Source: Kingdonia uniflora (lineage: Eukaryota > Streptophyta > Magnoliopsida > Ranunculales > Circaeasteraceae). From it: a stretch of 64,000 nt of DNA. Location: positions 3,596,001-3,660,000 of the forward strand of contig JACGCM010000715.1 in the NCBI GenBank assembly GCA_014058105.1. The letters run 5' to 3'. The translations under genes and the position numbers were made by a program. Below are positions 43,449 through 55,800 of the stretch, piece by piece. Under the pieces are notes generated by a model, which saw only the letters and a program-made list of their open reading frames with translations, was not told the origin of the DNA and made no database searches. The first letter of the stretch is position 1, and every line of letters starts with the position of its first letter.

Positions 43449-46269
43449 ATGAATGAAGTTCAGCTTTATACTATTCTTCATTTTGGTGGGGATATCGCAC
43501 GTCCAAAGATCGGATCAATCGTTAGTTATGTAGGAGGAAGTACAAAACTTACCTCACTAAGAGCGCACTCGTCATACGAAGATTTTGTTATACTCCTTGA
43601 AGAAATAAGCAAAATTTGTCATAAGGATTGGAAGCTGTACAAATTCGTCTATGGTTGTGCATGCGCAATTTCATCAGTCCAGGACTTTACCGTAATAATC
43701 AATATGCATAAAACCAATCTCAGCACACCATTTCACATATGGATTGTTAATGAGCTTAGGGTACCTTCCGAGAACTCCCAGAACTTTATTTCTAATTTTT
43801 GTTCTTCAGGTAAAGGGTTGTCCACCACCAAAGATACTGGTTCAGGTAAAGGGTTGTCCACCACCAAAGCGGGGGACCTTTGCGTTATAACTCATTTCCT
43901 GATTATGAACCTGAATACAGGGGTTACCCTGAAACAAACGGCAGAGGGTTGATCCACGTAGGTTTGGACCTTTAGTAGATAATGATGATGTTCCTCAATC
44001 GAATGATTTTTTCAAAACTATTTGTACTGATGTTCTTCCCTCAAATGAACCTAGTATTCCTCAATCAAATGTTCCATCTATCAAATGAACCTGTGTTAAC
44101 TAATGTTTATCAATCAAATGAACATTTTCAAACTGCCCCTACAGATATTCCTCTCTCAAATGAACCTTGCATTTCTCAATCAAATATTCATCTCTCAAAT
44201 GAACTTGTGTTAACTAATGTTCCTATTTCAAATAAACACGAACCTATTATTGGACAAATTGAAGCTTCAGGTAAGCTCACAAAATTTATCATTTGTGAGG
44301 TGTTTTTTAACATTTCTTATCAAATTAATATCATCCTGAGAAGCATATTTCTCATTTGTTCAGCTGAATTACGGTTTGAGTCACAGCCCGAATAGGTGAA
44401 AGATCTCGTAGATTTTCGGTTCAAATCTGCTGCGTACACAGAAGATCCTTATGACTTCAATAAAGAGTTTAACATTGTTGATCTATATCGAGATAGAATT
44501 GAACTCAAGAATCACATAAGACAGTTGTAAACAAGTTCAATCTCGAACGCGTTCTGAGCAACGAATATAAAATTGTGGTACGTTGTAAAGGTCATAAATG
44601 ATCTTGGTGGATTTATGCGACAAGGTTGGTCAGTTCTGCCCTATTTAGAGTAAGTTCTTATTGCTCCGTGCATACATGCATTCGACTAGAAACTGAAGGT
44701 GAGAACACGTATAAGGCAGCGTCTAGTAGATGGGTTGCTTCTATAATCAAGCAAAAACTACAAAAAGGCCCAAACTATAAACCTTCCGGAATTATTGATG
44801 ATATGCAAATTTATCATAATATTGATGTAACATACAATCTTACCGGGTGTGCGAAAGAAAAAGCCTACGCTGAGGTATCATCACTTTATACAACAATGTT
44901 TATCATTTTATTGCATGTCATTTTGTCGACTCACTGTGTCATTTGTACTGTGATGTTTATTATTTGGCTGTTGCAATATTTTATTTGATCTAAGTAATTA
45001 TTTTAGATGCGAGGCAGCTTTGAGCACGCATACCAACTACTTACGAGCTATTTTACGAAAGTGAGATTGGTTGACCCAGATTCTGTATCTGACATACAAA
45101 CTGCGAGTTGTAAGAATAAGAGATTCACAAGGTGTTTTTGGTATTTTGGTCCTCCTAAAAAAACTTATAAACTATTGAGACCAGTTGTTGTGATTGGCGG
45201 AACTTTTTTAAAAGGGAAATATCGTGGGACTCTACTAACAGCCATCGCCATTGACCCAAGCAATCATATTTTTCCACTTGCATTTTCGATAATAGACTCG
45301 GAGACCACCGAAAGTTGGACATACTTCCTGGAGATGTTTGGGCCTAATTTCCACGGTTATGACACTAGATTCGTCGTCATCTCTGACAGGAACCCCGGAA
45401 TTATTAATGTTGTACCCAAGGTGTTTCCATTTGCAATCCATACGTTTTGTGTCTTCCACATATTGAACAACATTAAAATTACCCTCGAAAACATGAGGAT
45501 CACATTTAGGATGGTAGCAGAGGCCCTAACCAGCATTGATTTTGATAAACACATGAATGTTATCCAGAATACAGATCCAGTGGGTCTCCAATACATACTA
45601 GGTATTCCCAAGGAAACATGGTCTAATCTATACATTTTAATGAGTAGGTACGTTGTCACTCTCTATTGATTAACTTCTCATTTGTTATATGAGGAATAGT
45701 CATTATTACTCCATTTGCATTTTTATTTGTCATTTTTTCCCATTATTTCTCCTCAGTTCTTTATTATTCCTTTTACAGTTATATGTGCCCATTTGTCATC
45801 TATTTATGCTCATTTGGAATTTGATTTTTATTGTTTGTTATTTGTTCAGATACGGAGTGGCTTACACAAATCATGTCGAGAGTTGGAATAACGTTATATT
45901 GAAAGTAAGATATCTCCCTATCCATGTGTTTATTGAGAAATTGCGTAGAATCTGTTTAGAAATATATTATACGTATAGGGAGGAAGCTGAGAAAAGTCAA
46001 GCTTGCTTAACGCCATAGGCTAAGGATCACTGTAAGAGCAAAAAGTTTATGGTGGATTCACTAAGCTTGTTTAACGTCATGGTCTGGTCTTGTCACCAAA
46101 CTAAGATTTTGCAGTAGGTGTCAAAAAAATGGACACAATCGTTGTTCCTGTAAACTTCTGCCAATCCCATCCGACGACAATACACGTTCGACAATGGCAT
46201 CGTCTTTTACGATGAGCACTGAGCCACCTGTCATCCTAGATGAAGATGTTACAATTAGTTTGCATTGAG
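43449..46269 (+). pseudogene. MULE-2 transposase (MuDR/MURA family)
   Basis: Domains in order: N-terminal MNEVQLYTILHFGGDIARP; an Asn/Pro-rich linker of SNEP repeats (about 43990-44260); MuDR region VDFRFKSAAYTEDPYDFNKE, NEYKIVVRCKGH; MULE catalytic domain PVVVIGGTFLKGKYRGTLLT (first Asp replaced by Gly in IGGTFL), FVVISDRNPGIINVVPKVFP (second Asp), HTFCVFHILNNIK, YTNHVESWNNVILKVR. It ends with zinc knuckle CSRCQKNGHNRCSC. Introns 44271-44363, 44875-45006 and 45648-45849, all GT-AG; they hold the tcatttgt motif. Damage: TAG after SQPE near 44393, frameshift near 44520, TGA near 44600, breaks at 46016-46115. Nearest kin are KI-type or VANDAL-type MULEs. Confidence 0.85.
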
Positions 46270-46869
46270 TATTTTGGGTATTCTATGTATCATTTGTTTG
46301 TATGATCTTTATCGTATGTGTTATTAAATTAATATTTGTTTAAATATAACTATCATTTATTTGCTTCCATTATATCATTATTTACTTCTGAACTTTCATT
46401 TATGCACAGAGAATTTCTCATTTGTTTGTTTCTATGATATCATTATTTGCTTCTGAACTATCATTTGTGCATAAATAATTTCTCATTTGTTTGCTTCCAT
46501 GATATCATTGTGTTCCTTGGAATTGTCATTTATTTTGAGAATTATGCATTTGTTCATTTGTACATATCATTGTTTGCTTCTGAACTGTCATTTGTGCACA
46601 AAGAATTTATCATTTGTCTATAGAATTTTTATCATTAGTTTTGTTAGGTTCATCATTAAACTAGTCCCCCCTTATTTCATCATTATTTTCTTATAGAACT
46701 GTGAGTAATTTGTTTGCCACATATCATACGGAAACCACTATTTAACAGTAAAAAACAAACGAAATAGCACAAAACAAAACAAAATAAATGTTCGTTCATA
46801 CATAGGGAAAGTACTAGTTACCACAAAAAAAACTAACAAACTAAACACCAAAAAAACTATAACAAATGT
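46270..46869. repeat. Motif-rich spacer after the transposase
   Basis: tcatttgtttg, tatcatttgttt and tcatttgtgca words recur about every 20-40 bases, with a loose repeat of about 60 bases (ttgcttc-gaact-tcattt) at 46370-46600. No gene. Confidence 0.75.
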
Positions 46870-47304
46870 TCACAACTCCTGATCACGTTCTGAGAATTCC
46901 AGATCGTGCTCCAAAGCCTGGATCTTCTGCTGGAGATATCTAATCTTTGAAGTCGACTCCTTCCATAGTTTCTTGTGCTCATCTCGGTCCAACTTTACGA
47001 CGCAGAGCTGATCTTCCAAGAAGCGCATATGGAACTTGAACTCTTCAAAATCCTGATCTCTCTTTGTTATAACTTGAGACAGTTCATCCTGGATATAATC
47101 GAATGCTCCTAATTTCTCCCTTAAGTCTTCGTAATGCTCTTTCAGCATTTGGGCCTTCTCACCGGAGACATCCATCTCCATTAGATATAGTCTATTCAAT
47201 TTGTAGAGACGTTGGTCATGCTAATCTTCTTGCATCCCTACTGACTCAAACCAATTGCATGGAATATTCGAAGAGATATGGCTGACTCGAGTAGAGTGTG
47301 ACAT
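46870..47304 (-). pseudogene. Coiled-coil ORF A of MULE-2, 144 codons
   Basis: Starts MSHSTRVSHISSNIPCNWFE, with a TAG at codon 32 (after GMQED). Then a continuous heptad-rich helix with many charges (KEHYEDLREKLGAFDYIQDE, FKFHMRFLEDQLCVVKLDRD, KIRYLQQKIQALEHDLEFSE). Near copy at 47990-48424 with matching start, NWFE/DWFE-VG block and tail. No known domain. Minus-strand TATA (cttataaaaacc near 47407-47418) followed by telo-box words (aaccctaa) in the leader. The single stop suggests recent decay. Confidence 0.6.
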
Positions 47305-47989
47305 TTTTTTTGAGAAGTTGAAAAGAGTTCGGAGTTTAGGGTTAGGGTTTGAAATTTTGAATAGTTGAAGACTTGAAGAGTTGAGAATAGTTAATTTGAG
47401 ATTAGGGTTTTTATAAGGGGAGTTGAATGCATTGGGAAGGGACGCATGTCAGGGATTACACGATATTTAGGGTAAAAGTTATTATTACTTCATTTCGGCG
47501 CCGTCGTTTCTTGTTGTACACGTAAGTCATTTGAGTATTTAAATTGAGTTGTCTAATGAAGTATCATTACTTGTCACATCAACTTGTAATATGTTAAAGA
47601 GAATTTTGCATTTGTTTGTATGCTAAATACTATTTTTTTCTAGCCAGAACTAACATGGTATAACGCTAATTTATCATTTGTCTGTTCAAATGTTATCATC
47701 AGTTTCATTCAGTTCAAAATTTATCTACGTTTGTTCATGTAGTCTTTATCATTTGTTTAGTTCCCTTATATAATTTATTTCGGATAGAACTTTTCAGTTG
47801 TTTGTTTCCCATATATCATTTATTTTGGATGGAACTTTTTAGTTGCTTGTTTGTTTCCCTCATATAAAACGAAAATCACTATTTGAAAGAAAAAAAGCGA
47901 AACGAAACAAAATATATGTTCATATAAGGGAAACAATAATAACAACAACAACAACAACAGCAAAACTAAAAACCAAACAACACAAATGT

Positions 47990-48424
47990 TCACAACTCCT
48001 CACTTGAGAAATTCTGATCACGTTCCATAGTCATGATCTTCTGCTCGAGATAGTTAATTTTACAGGCTGACTCCTCCCACAGTTTCTTCTGCTCATCCCG
48101 GTCCAACTTTACGGCGTAGAGCTGATCCTCTAAGAAGCGGATGTGGAACTTGAACTCTTCAGAATGCTCTCTTTTCTTTTTTATAATTTTATCTAGTTTG
48201 TCCTCCATTTTATCGAGCTCTCCTAATTTCTTCCTGAACTCTTCGTACTGCTCTTTCAGCAGTTGCGCATTCTAACCAGAGACATCCTTCTCCATCATAC
48301 AAATTATACTCAGTCTGAAGAGACGTTCGTCAGCCTCATCTTCCTCAATCCCTACCGCTTCAAACCAATCTTGAGGGGTATAGATAGAGGCACGGTTAAA
48401 TCAAGTGGAGTGGGAGTGCGACAT
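47990..48424 (-). pseudogene. Coiled-coil ORF B of MULE-2, duplicate of ORF A
   Basis: Starts MSHSHST, stop at codon 8, then ASIYTPQDWFEAVGIEEDEA, a second TAG after KDVSG, then LLKEQYEEFRKKLGELDKME, RFLEDQLYAVKLDRDEQKKL and EQKIMTMERDQNFSSEEL. Same length and same end as ORF A, so they are a tandem duplication. It has the same promoter layout: gtataaaaaaccctaatc on the minus strand near 48495-48512. Acidic, no membrane segment. Possibly an oligomerising partner of the transposase; that is a guess. Confidence 0.6.
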
Positions 48425-49045
48425 TTCTTGTAAAGCTGTAAAGAGCTTAGGGTTTGAATAGTTGAGGCTCTAGAATATTTAACTTAAAAGAGATTAGGGT
48501 TTTTTATACTTGGGAGAATTGGGACTTTGAATCACGCGTGAACAAGGTTTAGGGCTTATTGTTTAAAGGTTTGGGAACCACGTGGATGTTTTGGATAGAT
48601 AGCTTGTTCTAAACGTAATCAAAGTTAACTTTAAGCTAAGTTGTCTAATCAAGTAACAAAGATTGGCTTATCACATCGACTGTTTAGGAAAGAAGCTCCT
48701 AGAATTTAAACAGCTTATTTGTCATTTGTTTTTACAAAGAGTATCATTTTGGTGTTGTTAACTGTCATGCAAATTAAATATCATCCTCCCATTAGTATTT
48801 ATCATTCTTTTATGATATCATTGTCATTTTACTACTGTGAATTATCAAGTATTACGCACTTCCCTACTAACGTGGATGTTTTGGATAGATAGCTTGTTGA
48901 AAATATAATCAAAGTTGACTTTATGCTAGGTTGTCAAAATCATGTAATAAAAATAATATTGAATTGTCACATACTTCCCTACCAGTTCTCAAGCATTACA
49001 TACTTTCCAACCAGTTCTCAGACATTATATACTTCCCTACCAACG
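48425..49045. repeat. Spacer with motif copies and a direct repeat
   Basis: acgtggatgttttggataga with tagcttgtt occurs at about 48581 and 48872. gtcatttgttttta and tatcattttgg words at 48720-48840. The direct repeat and cacatacttccctaccagt repeats (48968-49040) suggest local duplication. No gene. Confidence 0.6.
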
Positions 49046-49483
49046 ATGCATTCCCTTATTTACTGGTATGGTAAAAATTATGATCTTTGTCTCTCACGCA
49101 CAAGCCTCAACCCTAACCGCTGGCTCTGGCAATACACTCGAAAAATTGATGGGTGTGGTTTATGGGCGTGGATAGATGAGGTGAAAAAATATGACTATGG
49201 TCTCATTTACAGACTCTCTAAATCGCCCGATAGGAGATTCCACCATTGCCCACAATACCATTGTCAGTTCAAAACTTGGATTCAAGAATCCTCTACGCCC
49301 AATGATTCTAAAAGTCTACAATCATCAACGGTGAAAGACATTACAAATTCTGGTCAAGGGAGCAATTAGATCCTCGATACTATTACAAATAAAACTTATA
49401 CTCAACTAAGGATCTCCAAGGTCAAAACGGAGATGCTGCAAGATTTGTTGTCCAATTTAAAATTTCTAGATCCTAACAAGTAG
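49046..49483 (+). pseudogene. Double GRF-zinc-finger-like ORF of MULE-2
   Basis: Two GRF-like units. Unit 1, residues about 6-44: WYGKNYDLCLSRTSLNPNRW and GCGLWAWIDEV; two of the usual Cys are Tyr. Unit 2, residues about 48-82: YDYGLIYRLSKSPDRRFHHC, PQYHCQFKTWIQES. GRF fingers (NPGRRF...CGFF-W consensus) bind single-stranded DNA or RNA in topoisomerase III and NEIL3. After TAG at 49367 the frame continues with a helix (LRISKVKTEMLQDLLSNLKF) to TAG at 49481, so one stop may have interrupted a longer protein. Plant GRF proteins with a C-terminal coiled coil occur in large, often transposon-linked, families. Confidence 0.6.
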
Positions 49484-50057
49484 AGAAATATGTAGGAGTG
49501 AAGTGTAATATTCCTTATCTTTAGTGACATTAATTTCTTTCTTTAGAATGTTAAACTCTTAAGGAACAAGTGTTTAAAGCTGCAATGTAAATAATAAATA
49601 ATGATAATCGAACTACAGATTCAATTGAACAATGACATTACAAAAGATAGGCAAATCTATGGTTCAAGACCGGACATTCTAGCGATTCAACTATGTCTTC
49701 GACAGCTGATTGAAGCTTTGTAAAGAAATCGATAATATGATAGATGCTGAATGAGAAATAATAAATGATACATAACCAATGACAACATGTTAATAATACC
49801 ATAACATATGATGATTAATGACAAAAAAATGATATACCACTACCTGATGGATGACATATATTTCTTAAAATAATAACAAATACATTCAGTACCCGGGGAT
49901 CATTTCCAATGGGTTTGGTCAGCATTAAATACTATTGTGTTTAAATTCATTCTGACATTGGGATTTGGAACTCATCATTAAATATTATTGTGGTATGGTA
50001 TAAATATTGTCGTACTTCCTCTGTAACTATTTCCTTTGTAACTGCTCTGTGAAGAAG
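49484..50057. other. Spacer with motif copies and a TATA word
   Basis: aataaatgata, caatgaca and gatgacata words at 49590-49870. ggtataaatattg near 49999 is a candidate TATA for the ORF at 50058. No gene. Confidence 0.45.
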
Positions 50058-50372
50058 ATGGTGGCCACCAGACGTCAAACGTACGAGGCTAGGGTTCTTG
50101 CCAAGATGCAAGGGCTGCGGCTTCGATACTTTGAGACCCTGTCCCTTAAACTTCATACTCCCATTTCAGTGTGTCCTATCTTCCATGAGATAACGTATGA
50201 AGAGGTGGAAGAGGCGGATGATAATTATTATCAAATGCTCCACTTTTACTATATGGTGACGTCAGAGCAGGGTCAAAGAATTGGTCTGCGTCTTCTGGCA
50301 AAGGATACTGTTACAACGACAAATGAAGCGAATGGTATACATCCGATGATGTCTAGCCGGTACCCTGAGTAG
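50058..50372 (+). CDS. 104-aa ORF of MULE-2 (RQ-Y/RYF family)
   Basis: Open frame with a good plant start context (gaagaagATGGTGGC). Reads MVATRRQTYEARVLAKMQGL, RLRYFETLSLKLHTPIS, CPIFHEITYEEVEEADDNYY, ending SSRYPE. It matches the antisense Tat ORF at 7071-7400 along most of its length; conserved are the Arg-Gln-x-Tyr-Glu start, the RYF block and EEVEEA. No named domain known to me. Followed by short stops and a Gly/Pro-type trailer (ccaccaccaccacctcc). Upstream TATA at 49999. Its presence in two unrelated transposon classes argues for an element-borne function or for capture by one from the other. Confidence 0.65.
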   Translation: MVATRRQTYEARVLAKMQGLRLRYFETLSLKLHTPISVCPIFHEITYEEVEEADDNYYQMLHFYYMVTSEQGQRIGLRLLAKDTVTTTNEANGIHPMMSSRYPE

Positions 50373-50559
50373 AATCAGAGGAAAAGACAGTGGTAGTAGT
50401 AGGGGGACCGACCACCACCACCACCTCCGAGTGCATAAACTGATGTAAATTGATGTAATGTAAACTGTGATCTATAACAATATTCGGGCTAATAATTTTT
50501 ATTTTTTTTGAGCCCAATGAATGAGTATTGCAATTTCAAACTAAAGAAATATAATTTTA

Positions 50560-51560
50560 GGATGATGACAAATTATAGATAACAAATGATAAATCTTATA
50601 TAACAAGTGGCAAATCTCATATTACAAATGGCAAATCATATATAACAAAAAATAAATCTCATATAATAAATGTGAAATCATAGTTAACAAATAGTTCACA
50701 AATATATAACGAATGCCAAATTATAGATGAAGGATGACAAATAATATATAGCAAATGACAAATCATATATCAAAAATGTCAAATCATAGATGACAAATGG
50801 AAAATCATACATGACGAATGGCAAACCATATATAACAAATGATAAATCTCATATAATAAATGTAGATAGACATCATTAATTTGTCATTTATTATCAATAA
50901 TTTATCAGTTGTTAACTATCAATGGTCTATTTGGTTCTTTGATAAAATAAATGTGTTTGTTTGTTAGTAGACATTATTTGTACTTAAAAAATTAGTTATC
51001 TATAATTTGTCATTTGTTGACTATGATTTGTCATTTGTTACCAATAATTTGTCATTTGTTAACTATCAATGGTCTATTTGGTTCTATGATATAATGAATT
51101 GTGTTTATTTGTTGGTAGACATCATTTATACTTAAAAAATTAGTTATCTATAATTTGTTATTTGTTGACTATAATTTATCATTTGTTACCAATAATTTGT
51201 CATTTGTTAACTATCAATGGTCTATTTGGTTCTTTGATATATAATGAATTTTGTTTGCTTGTTAGTAAACATCATTTATACTTAAAAAATTAGTTATCTA
51301 TAATTTGTCATTTGTTGACTATGATTTCTCATTTTTTACCAATAATTTATTATTTATTAACTATCAATGGCCTATTTGGTTTTTTAATATAATGAATTAT
51401 GTTTGTTTGTTAGTAGACAATATTTATACTTAAAAACATAATTTTACTATGGTTTGTCATATGTTTTCTATGATTTGTCATTTGTTACCAATAATTTGTC
51501 ATTTGTTAACTATGATTTGTCATTTGTAAAGGTGTGAAGGTTCACTCCACTCTATTTGTT
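50560..51560. repeat. Left arm of the motif array
   Basis: From 50560 to 50870 the motif appears as acaaatgacaaat-type words. From 50870 to 51535 it reads tttgtcatttgtt, within a larger tandem unit of about 165-180 bases. Unit anchors ctatcaatggtctatttggtt recur at 50918, 51063, 51214 and 51361, each followed by aatgaatt-tgtttgt and tagtagacat. Purely noncoding. Confidence 0.85.
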
Positions 51561-52870
51561 TTATAGATAGACAACATGACTTACATCAAATGTTGTCAAT
51601 CTACAAAACAAATAGATCACTTGAACCTTCATAAATCATATATAACAAAAAATGATCATATCAAACAAATGACAAATCATTAGTAACAAATGACAAATCA
51701 TAGTTAACAAATGACAAATTATTTTTTTAAGTGCAAATGATGTCCACTAACAAACAAACACAATTCAATATATCAAAGAACCAATTAGACCATTGATATC
51801 TAACAAATGACAAATTATTGGTAACAAATGGCAAATCATAGTCAACAAATGATAAATTATAGATAACTAATTTTTTAAGTTCAAATAATGTCTAATAATA
51901 AACAAACACAATTCATTATATCAAAAAACCAAATAGGCCATTAATAGTTAACAAATGACAAATTATTGGTAACAAATGATAAATCATAGTTAACAAATGA
52001 TAAATAATTTTTTTAAGTACAAATGATGACTACTAACAAACAAACACAATTCATTATATCAAATAACCAAATAGACCATTGATAGTTAACAAATGACAAA
52101 TCATTAGTAATAAATGACAAATCATAGATAACAAATGACAAATCCTGTATAACATATAAATAATCGTATTTTTAAGTAGAAATATTATCTACTTACAAAC
52201 AAACACAATTTATTATATCAATTAACCAAATAGACTATTGACTTACATCAAATATTGTATATCTACAAAACAAATAGATTAATTTTTGGTAGATACTAAA
52301 TGATAAGTCATAGATGACGAATGATAACTAATATATGAGGAATGACAAATTATTGGCAACAAATGATAAATCTCATATAATAAATGCCAAATCATATATA
52401 ACAAATGACAAATCATAGTTAGCAAATGAATAATCGTGTTTTTAAGAACAAATATTATCTACTTATAAATAAACATAATTTATCATATCAATTAACCAAA
52501 TAGACAATTGACTTACATCAAATATTGTCTATCTACAAGAGAAATAGATTAATTTTTCGTAGATACCAAATGATAAGTAATATATAACGAATGACAAATC
52601 ATATAGTACAAATAACTAATCTAGGATAACAAATGCCAAATCATAAGAAACAAATGACAAATTATACACAAGAAATGATAAATCTATCATAACAAATGCC
52701 AAATCATATGAAATGAATGACAAATTAATAATAATCCAACTTTACAGACTAGATTTTGACTCTATTCTAACAAATATGTCATATACGAATGATAAAGAAG
52801 ATATAACAAATGAGAAAGATCATATAAATGAATGATATTAACTGTTTATAGCTTTACAAAATTATAAAAA
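51561..52870. repeat. Right arm of the motif array, inverted relative to the left arm
   Basis: After a pivot at 51535-51635 (gtgaaggttcactccactct versus agatcacttgaaccttcat), the same units occur in reverse complement: aaccaa-tagaccattgata at 51779, 51928, 52067, then more diverged at 52205 and 52495, with acaaatgacaaat runs between. Together the arms form a palindromic pair of tandem arrays of over 2 kb. No gene. Confidence 0.85.
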
Positions 52871-52899
52871 TTAGATTATACACATTACGACAAAATGCA

Positions 52900-55800
52900 G
52901 ATCAAAGTTTTTAAAAAACTTCTACGGCTCAACTCTCAGCCTCAATAAGTCATAAGCAATTGTGTAATGGCATTCATTACCGTCTATCATATCTGGAAAT
53001 ATCATTCCCCTTAGGAGATTGTCCATAAAGACAAGCATATATACCCCGCAGTCATAACCATTTGACTGCATTGGACATTTCCCAAAACGAGTTGCTCATT
53101 TGGAGTTTATATCATAATCTTTTACCTCTTTGCCAGTAGGTAGACAACTAGGATCGGCAAAATCTCTCCATATCAACATTTTCGGGAGGATCGTTGATAT
53201 CTGATCTTCAATAAGCTGGCGTCCAGGAGATAACTTCTTTTTCTTCTATGTATTTGCAATTTTCGCATCTACCATTGAATCGTAGATGCATATTTTTCTT
53301 CCCTTAAAGGACACAATACAAAGGACCTAGTGGTTGTCATTAAGATTTCAAGGAATGAGTATTAATTTCCAATTGACCACTTTCAAATCTCTTTGATAGA
53401 TGCAATTAGAAACTGTACGATCCCATTGCGTAGATGTAATTTGTTCCCAAATTGGTTTCTTCTTTAATTCAACACTTTCTGGAGAGGACATATTACGAGT
53501 CCAAACATTGAAATCTCTACCAATATATTAACAAGCAAAGACATCCGCCAACATAATCTTTTCTTTATCTAGGCGAGCACGATATTGTGTATCAAAATAT
53601 TGAATCAGGGTTTTACTATACACATCAATAACCATAACATAAAAAGAAAATGACAAATTAGATAATAAAATGATAAAGTTCAATAATACAAATGACAACA
53701 AAGACAAAATAAATGATAAAGTGCAAGCAAATAAAGAACGGCAATTTGAAAACAAATGGTAGAGACTCTTGTACAAATGACAGAGGAAAAGTAATAAATG
53801 ATATAAATACCTCATTGTCCAACCATTGCTTTGAATATAAGGTGTAGAGAGCATTAAGGTAAACAGTTTCTTCACCTATCTTCTTATAGGTAGTCGTGTT
53901 GTTCTTCATAACTTTAGGAGATAATTCATCTTTCCTCAGTGACAAGCCTTGGTCCACCTGGTTTTTTTTATCCTGGGAGATAGGTCTTTGAATAAAAGAT
54001 TTCAATAACACTCCCGGAAGAAGATCATCAAGGTGAGCATGTAATTGGTTCATTCGACAAGCCATTTTGAAGGCTCTTTCATTAATTTCTGCGTCAGTTA
54101 GTGCATGCCTCTTCTTTAAGGTAAGATCAACTTTTGACTCAATTAAAATAAGCTAGAACAGATATGTCGAAATAAGAAAATGAAATATAAATGTGCATAT
54201 TACATGAGAATGAGTAATAAACCAGTTGTTTGGTTTAAAAGTACTTCATACATTAGTCTAGTCAACAACTATTTCTTTTATTACTTGCACAGGGTCAGGT
54301 TTTTTCTGTAAATTTCCATCATCATCATCCTTACCTCCAATCACCTCCTCTTTACTCTATTCCACCTCCTCTTTATTCTCTTTAGTCTGTAAATAAACAG
54401 ACTACAAATAATAAGAGTGATACAAGATATGAGAAAATAAATACAAGAAAATGAAAAGTTACCTACAAAGAAATGATAAGTTACCTGACTAGCTTCATCA
54501 ACATCTTCCTCCTCTTTACTCTGTTCCACCTCCTCTTTACTCTCTTTAGTCTGTAAATAAATAAACTACAAATGATAAAAGTGAGACAAGACATGGTAAA
54601 ATAAAAAAAGAAAATGAAAAGTCACCTTCAAACAAATGATAAGTTACCTGATAAGCTTCACCAACAACTTCCTCCTGGTTGAAGAATACTATATCAGTTT
54701 TTGAAACTCTGCTGCCACCATAGTCTGTACAACAAAGGTTAAAAAAGAAACAAATTTAAAAAAATAGTATGGACAGGTGATGTTAATATTATGGATAACT
54801 CAATATAAACAAATATTAGTTGTAGTCAGGCAACTTGAAGTTATGAGTCCTCTTCTTCAGTAAATACCTCATTGTCATGTTCTACATCTTTTCTTCCACT
54901 ATAATACACCACTACAGTTGGTTTTGAATCCTCTTCTTCAATAACTTGAGGTTGCTATTCTCCAAATTCTTTCTCCTCGCCATCTTTCTCAACATCATTA
55001 ACTTTCTCATCACCATTCTTCGATTCTTCCATCTGTTAAATAGGATATACATAGTACAAATGGTAAAATTAAATGAAGAAACAACAGGGTTACAACAAAT
55101 ATGATAGATAGCTCAAAACAAATGTTAGATAAATAATTACCTCTTGAACTTTCTCATTTTTTAGCAACTTGAGGTTGCTCTTCTTCAACAGATTTAACTT
55201 TCTCCTCGACATCTTTCTCATCTTTTTTGTTACCCTTCTCCCACTTCACATACAAATAATAAAATAAACAAAGACTTCAGAAGAAATAAAAGTTCTGGAA
55301 AAGATAATAACAAAGACATCCTAACAAATGCCAAAATATTTTGAACAAATGACAGACTTCTGAACAAATGACAAAGTTCATAAAGTAAATGCCAATTTTT
55401 GGAAAAACAAATGTCAAATAAAATCATATAAATGATAAGAAGTAGTAAACGGACGATACATCTAGAAGACCACCACCATATTCAGACGATATCGCTTCCA
55501 AATTTACTTTCATCCCAACTTCAACATCATCATCTACCACTAAATCTTTTACCATCTCCAATCCCTCTCCAGGCACAACTTGCTGAAGTAATTTTTTTGT
55601 AGTTGATTGAAATTCATCAACTTCTGGGAAATTTGCTCGTCTCTTCCTTAGCACTCTATTAGCCAAGCCCTTCTTGGGGATCTTGGGGATTAAGGTTTTT
55701 AATTGGATCAGTGAGACATGATCAAATTGTTCATTAGTGAGATCTTCTATCTTTAGGGGCACATCAACTTTTTTTGCCTTCTTGTTCTTCTTGATGGCAT

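Noticed and set aside
50560..52870. Regular repeats that might be read as a CRISPR array
   Set aside because: This is eukaryotic DNA, the units are A/T-rich, variable in length and include the spacer sequence itself; there are no cas genes.
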